Of a DNA stretch of 64,000 nt, positions 1 to 10,694 are shown piece by piece. The stretch's first letter is position 1. Each line of letters opens with the position of its first letter. Source of the stretch: Setoptus koraiensis. Its lineage: Eukaryota > Arthropoda. The stretch spans positions 1,054,001 through 1,118,000 of the forward strand of contig CM106586.1 in NCBI GenBank assembly GCA_048013815.1, given 5' to 3'. The notes under the pieces were generated by a model that saw nothing but the letters and a program-made list of their open reading frames with translations, made no database searches and was not told where the DNA came from. The position numbers were made by a program, and so were the translations under genes.

Positions 1-452
1 GGAACTCCGCTCGTACTGACCCCTATTTCGATCTTTACCGACTCGGCCATCGGCCTCGCAAGCTTGCCTCGCTTCGGGTTCAGGGCTCCGCCCTCAACCC
101 TCGCTCGAACCGACAACCCTGGCCTTCGGCCGAGTAATTGTCACGCACCCGAACACCAGAAACAATGCGAATGCGTGCCAGGCTGAGTGCGGCTCGTGAG
201 ACGTCAGATGTGACTCGAACTGCGTGACCGGAAGTTGGTCCAACAGTGAATGGTGGATATCTCCTGAGTGGATGATTGTAAACGGTGGTATCTGGACCTA
301 TTCGAAAATACCTAAATTTCCAGTCTGAGGCACTCCTGGAAAATGCTTTTCCCCGTATCTCCGGAAGTAGATATTTCCGCACTTCCGGACCTTCAAAAAC
401 GTTCTTTTGGGCCGCTTCGCGGCCCTTGTGTGGAGTTTGAAGGAAATCGGGC
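1..452. repeat. Interspersed repeat DNA with GC-rich mini-hairpins
   Basis: No gene is visible. The stretch contains perfect short hairpins with three-base loops, GGCC-TTC-GGCC at 121-131 and GGGCCGC-TTC-GCGGCCC at 409-425. It also has the motif TTTCCGCACTTCCGGA near 375-390, which recurs inverted or direct at about 3250 and 3930 inside the Tigger region. The shared motif indicates members of one repeat family. Its class is not recognised. Confidence 0.55.
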
Positions 453-835
453 TTGGTTGTTGTTCGCTACTACACCCCAATAAGCAAGTTAAGAGAACCG
501 AAAAACGTTGACGAGATAAGAAAAGTTTTGGGCCTTATAGGCTATTATAGGAAGTTTATTCATCGGTTCGCCGAACTAGCGGCGCCACTAACCGATCTCA
601 CAAGAGATGGAGAGAGATTCACGTGGGAACAAACCCTTGAAAATAGCTTTACCGCACTTAAAAAAGCTCTGCTAGAAAGTAGAGCAATCTCATTTTATAT
701 CAGGAACAAACCGTTGATGATCAAAACCGACGCGTCGCGATTGGGTGCGGCAGGCCTCTTAATGCAACTACAAGATGGTCAGTGGCGAATCATCAACGCC
801 ACTAGCCGACGATTATCTAGCTCCCCTGGTTGTTC
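453..835 (+). mobile_element. Ty3/gypsy-type retroelement fossil: pol fragment (end of reverse transcriptase into RNase H)
   Basis: The plus-strand reading matches the connection between reverse transcriptase and RNase H in Ty3/gypsy Pol. It has the LGLIGYYRKFI motif, the APLTDLT segment, and the first RNase H strand with the KTDASRLGAAG motif. Only this small part of pol is recognisable; gag, protease, most of reverse transcriptase and integrase are not seen alongside it. The element is broken and incomplete. Family assignment rests on motif recognition; age cannot be judged from one fragment. Confidence 0.75.
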
Positions 836-3087
836 TGTAAGATTTTTCTCCCATGGATGGAACACCCAAGAACTACACTAATTCACTTCTATGTTTCCCT
901 TTTTTGGTCTAAATTATATAAATTCTTTTATTTTTGATTTCATTGTTGAATAAAATATCGATTTTATTCATTGTCTTTTCTTTTGCTAAGGCTAAACGTT
1001 CTGGCTGTTAACCTCTTGGAATTTATATATCAACTATATTTATTTCATACATTGCTTACATATATATATATAACTACAGTATGTGTGTATACAACACTGC
1101 GCGTGACAAGTGAGTGCTTTTGTATATTCCAATACACACCAATTAGTCAATGGCGCACACTTTATTGTAGTGCATAGATTTCGAATTCCGAAGATCGAGC
1201 TATGACTATCGAACTTCTACCATCGGACCCAAGAACACTGTTCAACCAACTTTGAGCGAGCAGCTGGAACTCTTATCAGGAATTCGAATTTTCAATTTAC
1301 GAAGTTCGGATTGTTACCTTCGAACTCCGAACATCGAACTCTGACCATCGAACATCGAACGAGCATTTCCACCAATGGACATTATGTGCTCCTGGCAGTT
1401 AATTCGTAATTTACCACCATCAAAGCGAAATTGTACCTTGGGTCGAGCGAAATTCGATCTGGACCACTTCTGACAATCAAATGGTCGATACAATTTTGAC
1501 CCGTCAAGCGTTTCTCTGGTTAAGCATCCTCTACCAATAACTATGTTGTTGATAATTTCGTCTCCGGCGACAGGTCTTACGCATTTAGAGGATGAGTTAT
1601 AGAGAGTTCGAATTTTCAATTTCGAAGTTCGAATTGTGACCATCGAACTCTGACCATCGAACACTGACCATCGAACGTCGAACGAGCTGCCGTAACTCTT
1701 ATCAGAAACTCGAATTTTCAATTTCGAAGTTCGAATTGTGACCATCGAACTCTGACCATCGAACTCTGACCATCGAACACTGACCATCGAACGTCGAACG
1801 AGCTGCCGTAACTCTTATCAGCAATTCGAATTTTCAATCTTGAAGTTCGATTTGTCACCACCGAACTCCGTACAAATGTGACCTAGTCAAATCTCCATAG
1901 AATTGCATACGAAATATTTTCGAGTGAATAGACCAAGTCGAATCTAGATAGGAATACATGTGTAATGTCTAGCAGGATTCTCACAAATTTGACTAAGTCA
2001 AACCTCCATAGGATTACATAGTCACGTGAATAAACGTATCCAACATCACTACCCCAGTAGCTACTTAATTAAAACTAAGCGCTAAAAAATCAGTTCAATT
2101 TTTAGTCAAGTGCAAGTAACATCAAGAAAGTCCTCAAGATTTAGAAATATTTTACGTTGATAGAATTAATTTTGTGAACAAGTGTGACGATTTTTTCTTT
2201 CAACGTAAAATATTCCAGAAGACCCTCAAGAAAGAAGAAATAATTTGGACTAAAAAGGAAAACCACAGGGATACAGGATTGGACCGGGACGGAGGAAAAA
2301 GGAGGAAGGAAAGGATCCGAAGGTGAATAAGGGATTCCAACAGCAATTTCCATATGAGGAGTGAAACATATTATCAACGAGAACCAACGGAGACCAACAC
2401 ATGATCCGATGGCTCGTGAGCGATCGATGCTAACGATTCAATACTTCCAGGATAGAAACAACACAGGATACTATAACAGGATAACAACAGAATAACAACA
2501 GGATATAATTCAATGCTAACAATACAATACTTTCAGAAAAAATACAAGTAATACTGATCAAATCAGTATTTCGAGCGCTTAATTTTTTGAGTGGACGAGT
2601 ATCGATTGAAAATTTGGGGGCGTATATGATAACCAGTTAAAGTTCACAATCGATAAATTGATACATGTGTGGTGAATGAATATTACAGAAATCGTTGTTA
2701 TCACACTACGTAACCCCGTCAAATACCGCAGACAAGGTTGATTGAACGCGTAGGTGCAGTGATCTGAAATTTTCTCAGCTATTACGTAAAATGACCAAAT
2801 AATGCGTCTTTGGCCACAATAATTAATTTAGATACATACACCGAGAAGCAATGGCTCGATGTGTGTCATGTGATGCATTGTGTTCGTTCTGTGCAATCAA
2901 AATTCAAAACTGCTAAATAAAATATCGATTATGAAATAAATGCAACGTGTCGCTCGGCATTTTCTCTGTCTTCATCTATTTTCTTCTCTGTAATTCACAT
3001 TATCGCACGCACTTCGGGGCTGCGCCCCGAAGGAGGTGCCTAGGTGTGCGGATGGGCCTTCAGCCCACTCGCATAGGCCGTCTCATA
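836..3087. repeat. AT-rich repeat region without genes
   Basis: No supportable gene is present. The stretch holds the tandem array at 1602-1821, a two-copy repeat of about 110 bp (near 1873 and 1983), and a 15-bp perfect inverted repeat (2146-2160 with 2200-2214). It also has two copies of AATAAAATATCGATT (about 949 and 2914). A purine-rich GGGGGCG run near 2618 next to TATATGATAACC could be the edge of a retroelement terminal repeat related to the pol fossil upstream, but no matching partner was established. A perfect hairpin with a TGC loop lies at 3012-3032. Confidence 0.5.
1602..1821. repeat. Tandem repeat of about 105-119 bp units with 14-bp subrepeats
   Basis: Two near-identical units run from about 1602 to 1706 and 1707 to 1821, each ending in GCCGTAACTCTTATCAG. 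Partial, more diverged units flank them at about 1268-1340 and 1822-1860. Inside each unit a 14-bp subrepeat, CTGACCATCGAACT or close variants, occurs two or three times. The second unit is longer because it carries one extra subrepeat. This looks like a small minisatellite or the repeated part of a transposable element. Confidence 0.75.
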
Positions 3088-3164
3088 CAGTAAAGTGTAT
3101 CTAAACGTCGCTTTTTGGGACCAGAATCTATGCGCCAAATTCAAGTGATCGAAATGAAAACAAA

Positions 3165-4030
3165 GAAAGGGTATTCTTGCGATTGGGTCCCAGCGCCGAT
3201 CATCACGAAACTTGACACACGGATCCAGCAGAGGCCCCTTATCATGGATTAGGTGGTCCGGAAGTGCGGAAACTTCTGGTTCCGATTTTACATAAAGTTG
3301 AAGCTAGAGCTCTGAAATTTGAGAATCAGGTAGATGATCCTAAGCGGAGCACGATGTAATCAAAATCAATACGGTATCACTTCCGGTTTGCTAGATATCA
3401 AGATTCAACTGAAATTTGAGGTGCGGCCGGGCCTCTGCGGTTGCGGTAAGCTGGCCCACACTGTGCACAGACTGCGCAACACCATGTGTCAGCTTGTAAT
3501 TCAGTTGTTCTTACTTGTCTCATCCTTATTTTTCATTCCCCCCTTCATTTGTGGATGGATTGCAGTCATGTGAGCGGAGGGTGGAGGGCGCAGCCCGATA
3601 CCCGAAGCGCTCATCAACCCCACCCGAAGGGTTCCCGTCGCACGTAGTCGTCGCGGGGCGACGACGGAGATGTGACAGCCTCCAGAGCACGAGGCCGAAG
3701 GCCGAGTTCTAAGAACAATTGCAGGCTCATCCCTGAGTGTAGCGAAGCATGAATTTGGCAATTTCCGGTCATTCACTTCGTGAGATATCGCCATAACCAG
3801 AGAACTGGAAGTGGTGAAGAGCTGAAATTTATGTCATCGTGTTAATCGTCATCTGAAACGTTAGTCTGGAGAGTTTCAACTCTCTAGAAGCAACTTAAGG
3901 TAAAACCGGAACCGGAAGTTTCCGCACTTCCGGACTACTTTTCCTAATGGTTTTGGGTCAAGATGAACCAGTACCGGAAGTTTCATTACAATCGGCGCTG
4001 GGACCTAATCGCTAGAACAACCCAAAGGAA
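3165..4030. mobile_element. Nested fold-back/MITE-like element with long imperfect inverted arms
   Basis: The left arm (about 3165-3330) and the reverse complement of the right arm (about 4030-3880) share GGTCCCAGCGCCGAT (one base varies before it) and GTCCGGAAGTGCGGAAACTT. Similarity between and after these blocks is weaker, giving arms of roughly 150 bp. An 8-bp direct repeat TATTCTTG occurs at 3172-3179 and 4031-4038 and may be a target duplication, although the left copy overlaps the arm. The centre holds GC hairpins (3647-3665 with a GGG loop, 3693-3703 with a GAA loop) and no convincing protein. It lies between the transposase 3' end and the left Tigger terminus, so it probably inserted into the Tigger element. 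Confidence 0.6.
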
Positions 4031-4062
4031 TATTCTTGAGTGAACTATATTTAATATTTAAA

Positions 4063-5320
4063 TTACTCAATCATCAGTCTATTGATATAATCCTCATATC
4101 CAAGTGAGTTGGCAAACACAGGGGTGAGTCTATTGAAGTTCTCAACCAAGTCTTGTTCATAGTCATTATCAAGAAACACAGTTGGCATGTCAGCTAGCTC
4201 TCGGTTGAAACCGCACTTCTTCCAACAATGAATTATATGCTTCGATTTAACATCGTCCCAAGCTGCCACTAACCAACCCAACGCATCTGGAAGACTAACA
4301 GACTTAACAATTTCTCAAATGTTCTTCTTCTCCTCATACAACTGCAGGACGCGAGACAGGAAACGAGAGATATACCTTGCTTTGAACTCTCTGATGACAC
4401 CCTGATTGAGAGGTTGAGTTATACATGTAGTGTTTTCAGGTAAGTAACTCATAGTTATGGCCGGGAGTTTGTTCATATCAATGTCTTCATGTGCTCTTGC
4501 ATTGTCAACAATGAGCAGAACTTTCTCTTCATTAGCGACCATCCAATCATTCCATTTTGTCAGCAGTAGTTCTAATATTTCACGAGCGATGAAGGATGAC
4601 TCAGTCCAATAATAATCTACCGGAAGTGAATTGTTGTGAGTTCTCTTTTATTGTTTCAACCATCTCGGCTTTTCATGTTTGCCAATCACAACCGGTCTCA
4701 GTTTCTTGCTAGATTATGAAGAATGCAATCGTCACTGCATCTTTGCACTTCTTCAGACCATGCCGTTTGGATCCTTTCTTAGCATAGCTGCGATTTGGCA
4801 AGAGCTTCCAAAAGAGTCTCGTTTCATCAAAATTATATATCTCATCGTTAAGGTAAGTATTCATTATTGTAGGAACAATCTCAGATTTGTATTTTTCAGC
4901 ACCGATGCTATCCGCGGAATGCAGTTCACTACATAATTGTCCAGGAGTTGTCATATGCCTTCGCCGAAAGCATCTCCACCAATCCTTAGATAACATGTTA
5001 GTTGCGCCTCGGAGCATACCCGCCTTCTCTCTTATTATCACTGTATTTATCGGCATACCTTGTTCTAATTTATCTTCGATGAACTCAAGCACTTTGGCAT
5101 TATGATCCACATCTATTTTATCCTCACGCATCCTTGTCAATTTTTTGTTGTATCTCATAGACACATTCATATAATAGTTCTTCTTCTGCAAAATCCTCTG
5201 TATCTGACGGACACTGACCTTAAACATTGATGCTAATATTCTTGATGTGTGATTTTCAGACATATTAATAATTTTCTCCTTCTCGCCCAAACTTAGATTT
5301 CGCCTCCTGGACGAACGCAT
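4063..5320 (-). pseudogene. Tigger-type transposase, broken
   Basis: From the ATG at 5320 the reading gives an N-terminal helix-turn-helix (LSLGEKEKIINMSENHTSR), a CENP-B-type second DNA-binding segment (WWRCFRRRH), and then a DDE domain. The first catalytic Asp lies in YNFDETRLFWK and the second in LLIVDNARAHED. The third position reads QPLNQGVIREFK, where family members normally have QPLDQGV, so the third Asp is Asn. The frame is interrupted near 4710 (the following residues, including RPVVIGKHEKP, are in another frame) and again between about 4320 and 4280. With the altered catalytic residue and at least two frame breaks, this copy should not encode active transposase. Confidence 0.85.
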
Positions 5321-5539
5321 CGTGGAACAACAATGAGATCTGAGGAAAATATCTTGGAATATTATCGAAATTTTGTCAAGTCATCGCCAGAACACGCATC
5401 TTGAGAGAACAAAACTATTGTTGGAACACGTGGAATCGAATTTGGCGGACATAAAAGTGCAAATCAACGGTGAAAATAAGCGAGAAACCATATGTAGCGA
5501 CATCTAGAGATTCGCGACGTTTAGATACACTTTACTGTA

Positions 5540-5874
5540 CTTTGCTATGCGATCGCACCTCAATCGATTCCTGGTTGGCACATGCAATCGTCCACATCTC
5601 AGCTTAAATTAGGCACACTTACGTACAATCAAGTACTGTGGAATCAAAAAGCAGCATAGGTCAGATAGCGATGTAATCTATATGATGGTGATCAATGCGG
5701 ATAGCCATCAGTTATTTGTAGAAAATACCATTTCGTGTTATACAATATCTTTACAATACAATGAGTTTCATAAGAACATTAATTATAATTACAATTTGAT
5801 GTCAAGTATTGAAAAGCGCTGTGGAAACACTTCCGGTTCGAGATTGATGCATTGATGTGTAGGCTGGCCATTCA
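5540..5874. other. Intergenic, nothing recognised
   Basis: This short AT-rich spacer lies between the Tigger element and the stop codon of the N/Q-rich gene, and presumably carries that gene's 3' untranslated region. The word CACTTCCGGTTCG near 5828 resembles the repeat motif seen at 375 and 3250. Confidence 0.4.
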
Positions 5875-8800
5875 CTAGCTGATTCGTTGTGGTCCTCGCT
5901 GCTGATAGACATGGTCATCTACGTGGTCGTCAAAATTCACTCGATCATTTGTATCTACAGTTAAATCAGTTTTAATTAGACTCTGTGGCGATGTTGAGGA
6001 GTAATTGAACAATTTGTTTGAATTGACATCTTTAACTAATTGACCAATTGACTGATTATTACCCGATAGCTGTGACTGGCGACTGTTCTGCTGTTCTCGT
6101 AACTTATGCTCATTTTCATCTGTCGATGTCTTCATTGAATCACTTGTTGCTTTTTCCATTTGTGCTACGTTGTGCATCTTAAGAGGACTATTTGCCGTTG
6201 TTGCTAGTGGCTTGCTGGTGCGGGATTGTTGCTTGGCAACTAGTTTGTTATCGTCAGCTGTAGCCTCTAATGTGTTGTTTTTATTGGAGAGAGAAACGGC
6301 GCCGTATTTTCTACCATCATTTCCGGTGCCATCGGAAATCGAAGTTACTGTGTGAAGATGTTGCTGTGTTTCTTTCTGAGATCGTGAATCTTGAGTTCCG
6401 TTGGGTTTTTTCACCTTTGAGGGGTGAGGCTTGCGAGACCACTTGCGTCGATGATGCAGTTTCGTTTCCAGGTCACTCGGACTTATTTCAGCCTTGTGAG
6501 CCGATGAGGCGAGCTGAGAGACCCACTGCCTGTTCGCGTCTGGATGGGTTCTACACCAGTGATCATAAGGCTTCCGACGGCGATCCTTCCTCTTACAGGG
6601 TTTATGATTCTTGGTGCGATCGCGATCCTTGATTAATGCAACAGAATCGTGCCGATGGGTGCCCTCGTCAGACAATGTGTCCGACTCATCAGTTGACATA
6701 ACGGGATCAGTTTTACCTGACTTTTTTATCTGTCTAGTCTTTTGGTATATCAACTTTTTCTTATTGTGCCCGGCGTCATCATCATCACCGTCCCCGCCGC
6801 CTATGCCATCAAATGAACCAATAGGTGTGTCCATAGTTTCACTGTCAACAGGGTCTATCTCGACAGGTCTACTTCGAGCGTGTGTCATTTGTCTTCTACG
6901 TTGACTCGATCCTTTTGCGTCCGGTTCAAATCCAAAGAATTTAAATTGGTTACTATTTGGTGACTCCTCTGTCTCAATGAGACGCTCGCTAGTTTTTGCG
7001 CTCAATTTTTTGTTTATAGGTTTTGGTCTGGCACGCTTCACTTCATGTCCACCATCGCTCTTATCCTCGGGCTCATCCTCAGATTCTCCTTCTACGTCTT
7101 CCGGTTCGCCTGATGACTGCTCACCAGTCCCGTCCGACGATCTGTCATCCTCATACCTATCACGTCGGGACGAATCTTGGCCCCTACGGGCTCTGCTTCT
7201 GTTGCTGCGCTTGTTTTTTCTGCCTGGCCGCCTCCTGTTCTTTCGCATGCTATCCGTTGGTGCTTTTGGTGCCTTTTCATTTTCGCCATAGTTGCCGTCA
7301 TTGTTCATATCGTCATTTTGGATGGTCAATTTGAGACCGTCTTGTTTCATATGTGACGGCGTTGTGCTAATGAGTCCTTTATTGGCCGACGAAGAAGCCG
7401 ATCTCTTGCTAGAGGAAGAGGTAGCGTCTTGCCAGTTTGCGTCATTGTCATGAGTGGTAGCGGTTGCTACTGGCTTGCTGTCGACGGCCAGCTCTCTTCT
7501 AGCCTCGTCGCCCTTCTCCATGGGTTCATCTAGGAAGCCGTCATTGAAATACTGATCAAGATCCTGGCTGAGCTTATTCAATCTAGCTCCCACTTTGTCA
7601 CTAATGGGATATTCGCCTGCCAATGGTGTATCTGAGCTGCCACTAACAGTTGTTCTGCTGTCTGCCGTATCTTTATTTGTATTGTCGCCATCTAGAGACT
7701 GCCCCTTTTCGCTAGCTTTTTCACCGGAATTAGATTGTTCTTTTGTATTGTCCGATCGACCATTTTGACCATCCTTACTCAAAGCGTTCTCAATGAGCGA
7801 TTTCACTTTTATTGGTAGCCTCTTTCTTGTGTCAGCCGTTTCCGAGCGCGATTTATCCAATTTCTGCCTCATTAGGCTCTTGTCTCTTTGTCTAGCGATC
7901 TTACTATACTGATCATCACTATTATCACTGTTATCACTATTGTTAGTGCCTGTCGTCTGCTGCGAATCCGTTCCTGCCGAGTCGCTATTATCGGCCTGCT
8001 TCTCCATATTAATCATTTGTTTAATTTTGTTCTCATTATTGGACACTCTATTCCTGGTGTTTCTATTGTTGTTATTATTACCATTATTGTCACGCTTATC
8101 TACTGCTTTCTTATTATTTATCAATGTCGAGGCCATAGCATGACGAGCGTGATTTTTGTTTCTCTTTCTCTTGGATAATTTATCCTTTTCTTTTCGACGC
8201 TGTTGTTTGTCATATTCGTCCACGTCTGTCAGATCATCGTCATCAGTATCAGCCAGATCCTCTTCACCTTCGTCAATTGCTTCGCTTGATTTGTTTCCGT
8301 TGTTACCTGCTGCCGTCACCTGTTTTTCGGCCACTTTTGCCGCTGTCTTAGCTGCTATAAGATCAATAAGATCGCCCGCTACGTCATTTGACACAGTTTG
8401 CGACTTCTGATTTTTATCTCTTGTCATGGGTGAGTTATTGTTGTTGTTGTTGTTATTTTGAGGCTGCTTACTGTTGCCATGGTCGAGTTTTTGTTTTAAT
8501 TTATTTAACAGTTCCTCCAGATTCGCTTCATTCACTTTGTTTGATGTGTCGCTAGCTTGTTTGTTTGATGAGTCAGCGTTTTCTTTTCCTCTATCAGATT
8601 TATCATCCCATTTTCTATTATTTCTAATTGACTTTGTCTGTCTGTCGTCATTCATTTTCTCATCGCCGTCGCCCTGCTGCTCTGGATAGATATCATTGTC
8701 ATTGTTTGACAGTGACGACGAGCCTCTGAAGTTATTTTTGTTATTGTGATAATCTTGTTGTTGTGGGTCAAATTTATTATCACCTTGTTGCTTGTCTGAC

Positions 8801-9996
8801 AAATCCGAAGATGAAGTTGCCTGGGGATACTGTTTCCTATTGCTATTATACATCTGCTGCTGGTGTTGCTGTCGTTGTTGTTGTTGTTGGCGATTCTGGC
8901 GTTGCTGGTTCTGATGTTGGTGCAGGTCAACAATGTCGTCATTGATGAGATTGTTATCATCTACGGTCTCTATGGTCAATGGGGGATTTGTTAGACTGCC
9001 TCGATTCACATATGAAGCCATAGGTGGCGACTCAGAGCCATTAAACGGTTCCATTGCAGCCGATTGAAAGGGGTGCTGATGATGTAATGATTCAGGATCG
9101 TTATTGTTGTTGGCTGTTGTTTGTATACTATAGTGATTATATTGACCACGACCATCGCGAGTTGCCCCTTGATGATTATTGTTGCCGTGATTGCTTGCTA
9201 AGGGTCTCCGTTGAATTGACCTATATACAGGAACATGTGGGTGATCAAATAAATGAGATTGATGTTGCTGATGATGATGCTGATGGTGAAGTGGCTTACG
9301 CATCGGATAATGGCTAGACGGTGAAATCAATGCCGGCAGACCTAACGGATGCGTTATGACAGCTGGTGCAATTGGATCTGACGATAACGAGGGATATATG
9401 TGTATTGGATCAAACCAATGCGGTCTGTATATTTGATTGGCAGTAAGTAATTTGTTGTTCGACGATGATGATTGTTTCTCATCTCTTGTTCCTCCATCAG
9501 ATCTCTTATCTCTTGATGTGGTGGTTTCAGTTTTTCCAGAGTTGCTGTCAGTTTTAGTCGTGCCATTATTATTATTATTGGTCGTGTCACCTTTAGTTGT
9601 TGCCGAGCTAGTAGTAGGTATGGATTTGATAGTAAGTGAATTATTATCACTGGCTTGATTGCTTGTTGCCACTAACTGCTCACTATTGGCTGTCTTGGTC
9701 TTCAAATGATAATTGGATCTATCTGTGTTCTGTTGTTGTTGTTGCTCGTTATCTATAGGATCGCGCTGGTTTGATGTGTGGGGTTGATGCTGTTGTTTCA
9801 TACAATGGATTCCGACCGTGTTTGTTTGACCATGAAATGAATATAACAGTGTGAATATAGCCAATGACAAAATGATCGTGCGAGATATTTGATTGTGACA
9901 TCGCAACTGTAACTGCGCTTTTGATGATAGTTTTACTCTTGAAACCAACGAGGAATATCTGGAATATTTGCCGACGTGGCGATGGTGACGAGACAT
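5875..9996 (-). CDS. Large N/Q-rich secreted or membrane-anchored protein, function unknown
   Basis: A single open frame of 1373 residues starts at the ATG at 9996. I do not recognise a family. Residues 1-38 are basic and are followed by one hydrophobic stretch (about 40-53, IILSLAIFTLLYSF), which could be a signal peptide with a long n-region or a type II signal anchor. The rest is very hydrophilic: N, Q, D, S and K runs, a His-rich patch around 225-250, and acidic/basic blocks. Only four cysteines are present (33, 65, 1134 and 1148). The last two bracket a strongly basic segment, CKRKDRRRKPYDHWC, with dibasic sites around it, perhaps the only structured or processed part. The length and steady frame argue for a real gene; low complexity alone could not keep 4.1 kb open by chance. 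Further exons on either side cannot be excluded. Confidence 0.7.
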   Translation of the reverse strand: MSRHHRHVGKYSRYSSLVSRVKLSSKAQLQLRCHNQISRTIILSLAIFTLLYSFHGQTNTVGIHCMKQQHQPHTSNQRDPIDNEQQQQQNTDRSNYHLKTKTANSEQLVATSNQASDNNSLTIKSIPTTSSATTKGDTTNNNNNGTTKTDSNSGKTETTTSRDKRSDGGTRDEKQSSSSNNKLLTANQIYRPHWFDPIHIYPSLSSDPIAPAVITHPLGLPALISPSSHYPMRKPLHHQHHHQQHQSHLFDHPHVPVYRSIQRRPLASNHGNNNHQGATRDGRGQYNHYSIQTTANNNNDPESLHHQHPFQSAAMEPFNGSESPPMASYVNRGSLTNPPLTIETVDDNNLINDDIVDLHQHQNQQRQNRQQQQQRQQHQQQMYNSNRKQYPQATSSSDLSDKQQGDNKFDPQQQDYHNNKNNFRGSSSLSNNDNDIYPEQQGDGDEKMNDDRQTKSIRNNRKWDDKSDRGKENADSSNKQASDTSNKVNEANLEELLNKLKQKLDHGNSKQPQNNNNNNNNSPMTRDKNQKSQTVSNDVAGDLIDLIAAKTAAKVAEKQVTAAGNNGNKSSEAIDEGEEDLADTDDDDLTDVDEYDKQQRRKEKDKLSKRKRNKNHARHAMASTLINNKKAVDKRDNNGNNNNNRNTRNRVSNNENKIKQMINMEKQADNSDSAGTDSQQTTGTNNSDNSDNSDDQYSKIARQRDKSLMRQKLDKSRSETADTRKRLPIKVKSLIENALSKDGQNGRSDNTKEQSNSGEKASEKGQSLDGDNTNKDTADSRTTVSGSSDTPLAGEYPISDKVGARLNKLSQDLDQYFNDGFLDEPMEKGDEARRELAVDSKPVATATTHDNDANWQDATSSSSKRSASSSANKGLISTTPSHMKQDGLKLTIQNDDMNNDGNYGENEKAPKAPTDSMRKNRRRPGRKNKRSNRSRARRGQDSSRRDRYEDDRSSDGTGEQSSGEPEDVEGESEDEPEDKSDGGHEVKRARPKPINKKLSAKTSERLIETEESPNSNQFKFFGFEPDAKGSSQRRRQMTHARSRPVEIDPVDSETMDTPIGSFDGIGGGDGDDDDAGHNKKKLIYQKTRQIKKSGKTDPVMSTDESDTLSDEGTHRHDSVALIKDRDRTKNHKPCKRKDRRRKPYDHWCRTHPDANRQWVSQLASSAHKAEISPSDLETKLHHRRKWSRKPHPSKVKKPNGTQDSRSQKETQQHLHTVTSISDGTGNDGRKYGAVSLSNKNNTLEATADDNKLVAKQQSRTSKPLATTANSPLKMHNVAQMEKATSDSMKTSTDENEHKLREQQNSRQSQLSGNNQSIGQLVKDVNSNKLFNYSSTSPQSLIKTDLTVDTNDRVNFDDHVDDHVYQQRGPQRIS

Positions 9997-10610
9997 TTTT
10001 TATTTATCATCTCCATTCACTGACCCTAGATATAAACTGACTTGCTGATGTGAAGCAATCTCATATCGGCAGTTGTCGACTATTACAAATACAAATTACT
10101 ATTACAATGACAAATAATAATTTTTATTATTATTATTGTTGCATGACCGACCTAATACGTGCTAATCTAATCATGAAATTGTTTCATAAATGTATCTAAT
10201 TATTGGTTGATTAGTTGTGATGGTGGCACTGATCAGCAATTGATTGATGATAATGCCAAGGCTGTTCTATGACAAGTGATAGCCGGCAGTATGTGTAAAG
10301 TGTTAGGTACTCTCTACTGTTCGAAACATAAACCAGGTCGATACCATTTTCAAGTTTGACAACAGCAAGCTACTAGATTGTCTTGACTGGACAGCGACAA
10401 CTGTCTGGCTAACTTTAGTGTGAACGATAGACAGACAGATCGACACAAACTAATTGTGTTACACAACAAGCAATACATAGCAAACAACTTGGCAGCTATC
10501 TCAACAACAGCCCATTTAACAATCAAGTCCAACATTGAATAGATTGTGCAATGTATCAGCAACATGTTGTGATGCTCCAGATAATGAAGATAGTTCTAGG
10601 TCTTATCGAC

Positions 10611-10613
<3 letters not shown>

Positions 10614-10691
<78 letters not shown>
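10614..10691. repeat. (GA)n microsatellite, about 78 bp
   Basis: This is an uninterrupted AG dinucleotide run. Arg-Glu and Ser-Leu reading frames across it are artefacts of the repeat. Confidence 0.95.

Positions 10692-10694
<3 letters not shown>

Larger units (their letters stand above)
3088..5537 (-). mobile_element. Tigger/pogo-type DNA transposon, defective
   Basis: The ends are perfect 24-bp inverted repeats (3088-3111 and 5514-5537) beginning CAGT, flanked by TA dinucleotides at 3086-3087 and 5538-5539. A TA target duplication and CAGT termini are standard for the pogo/Tigger branch of Tc1/mariner. A minus-strand transposase relic occupies 5320-4063. Without the apparent inserted repeat at about 3165-4030 the element would be about 1.6 kb, a good fit for one transposase gene with short flanks. 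Identical ends suggest a fairly recent insertion. Confidence 0.88.

Noticed and set aside
1314-1787. A 157-residue minus-strand frame with internal repeats (FDGQSSMVTIRTSKLKIR)
   Set aside because: The repetition is that of the tandem DNA repeat; there is no start context or domain support.
2600-3000. A full 3' terminal repeat of the Ty3/gypsy fossil
   Set aside because: A purine run and AATAAA-like words are suggestive, but no matching second copy with defined ends was established by eye, so it is not listed as a feature.
6170-9658. Numerous plus-strand frames of 60-120 residues across the N/Q-rich gene
   Set aside because: They are shadows of a 4.1-kb low-complexity minus-strand frame; Ser/Leu/Val-rich content follows from complementing Asn/Gln/Asp codons.
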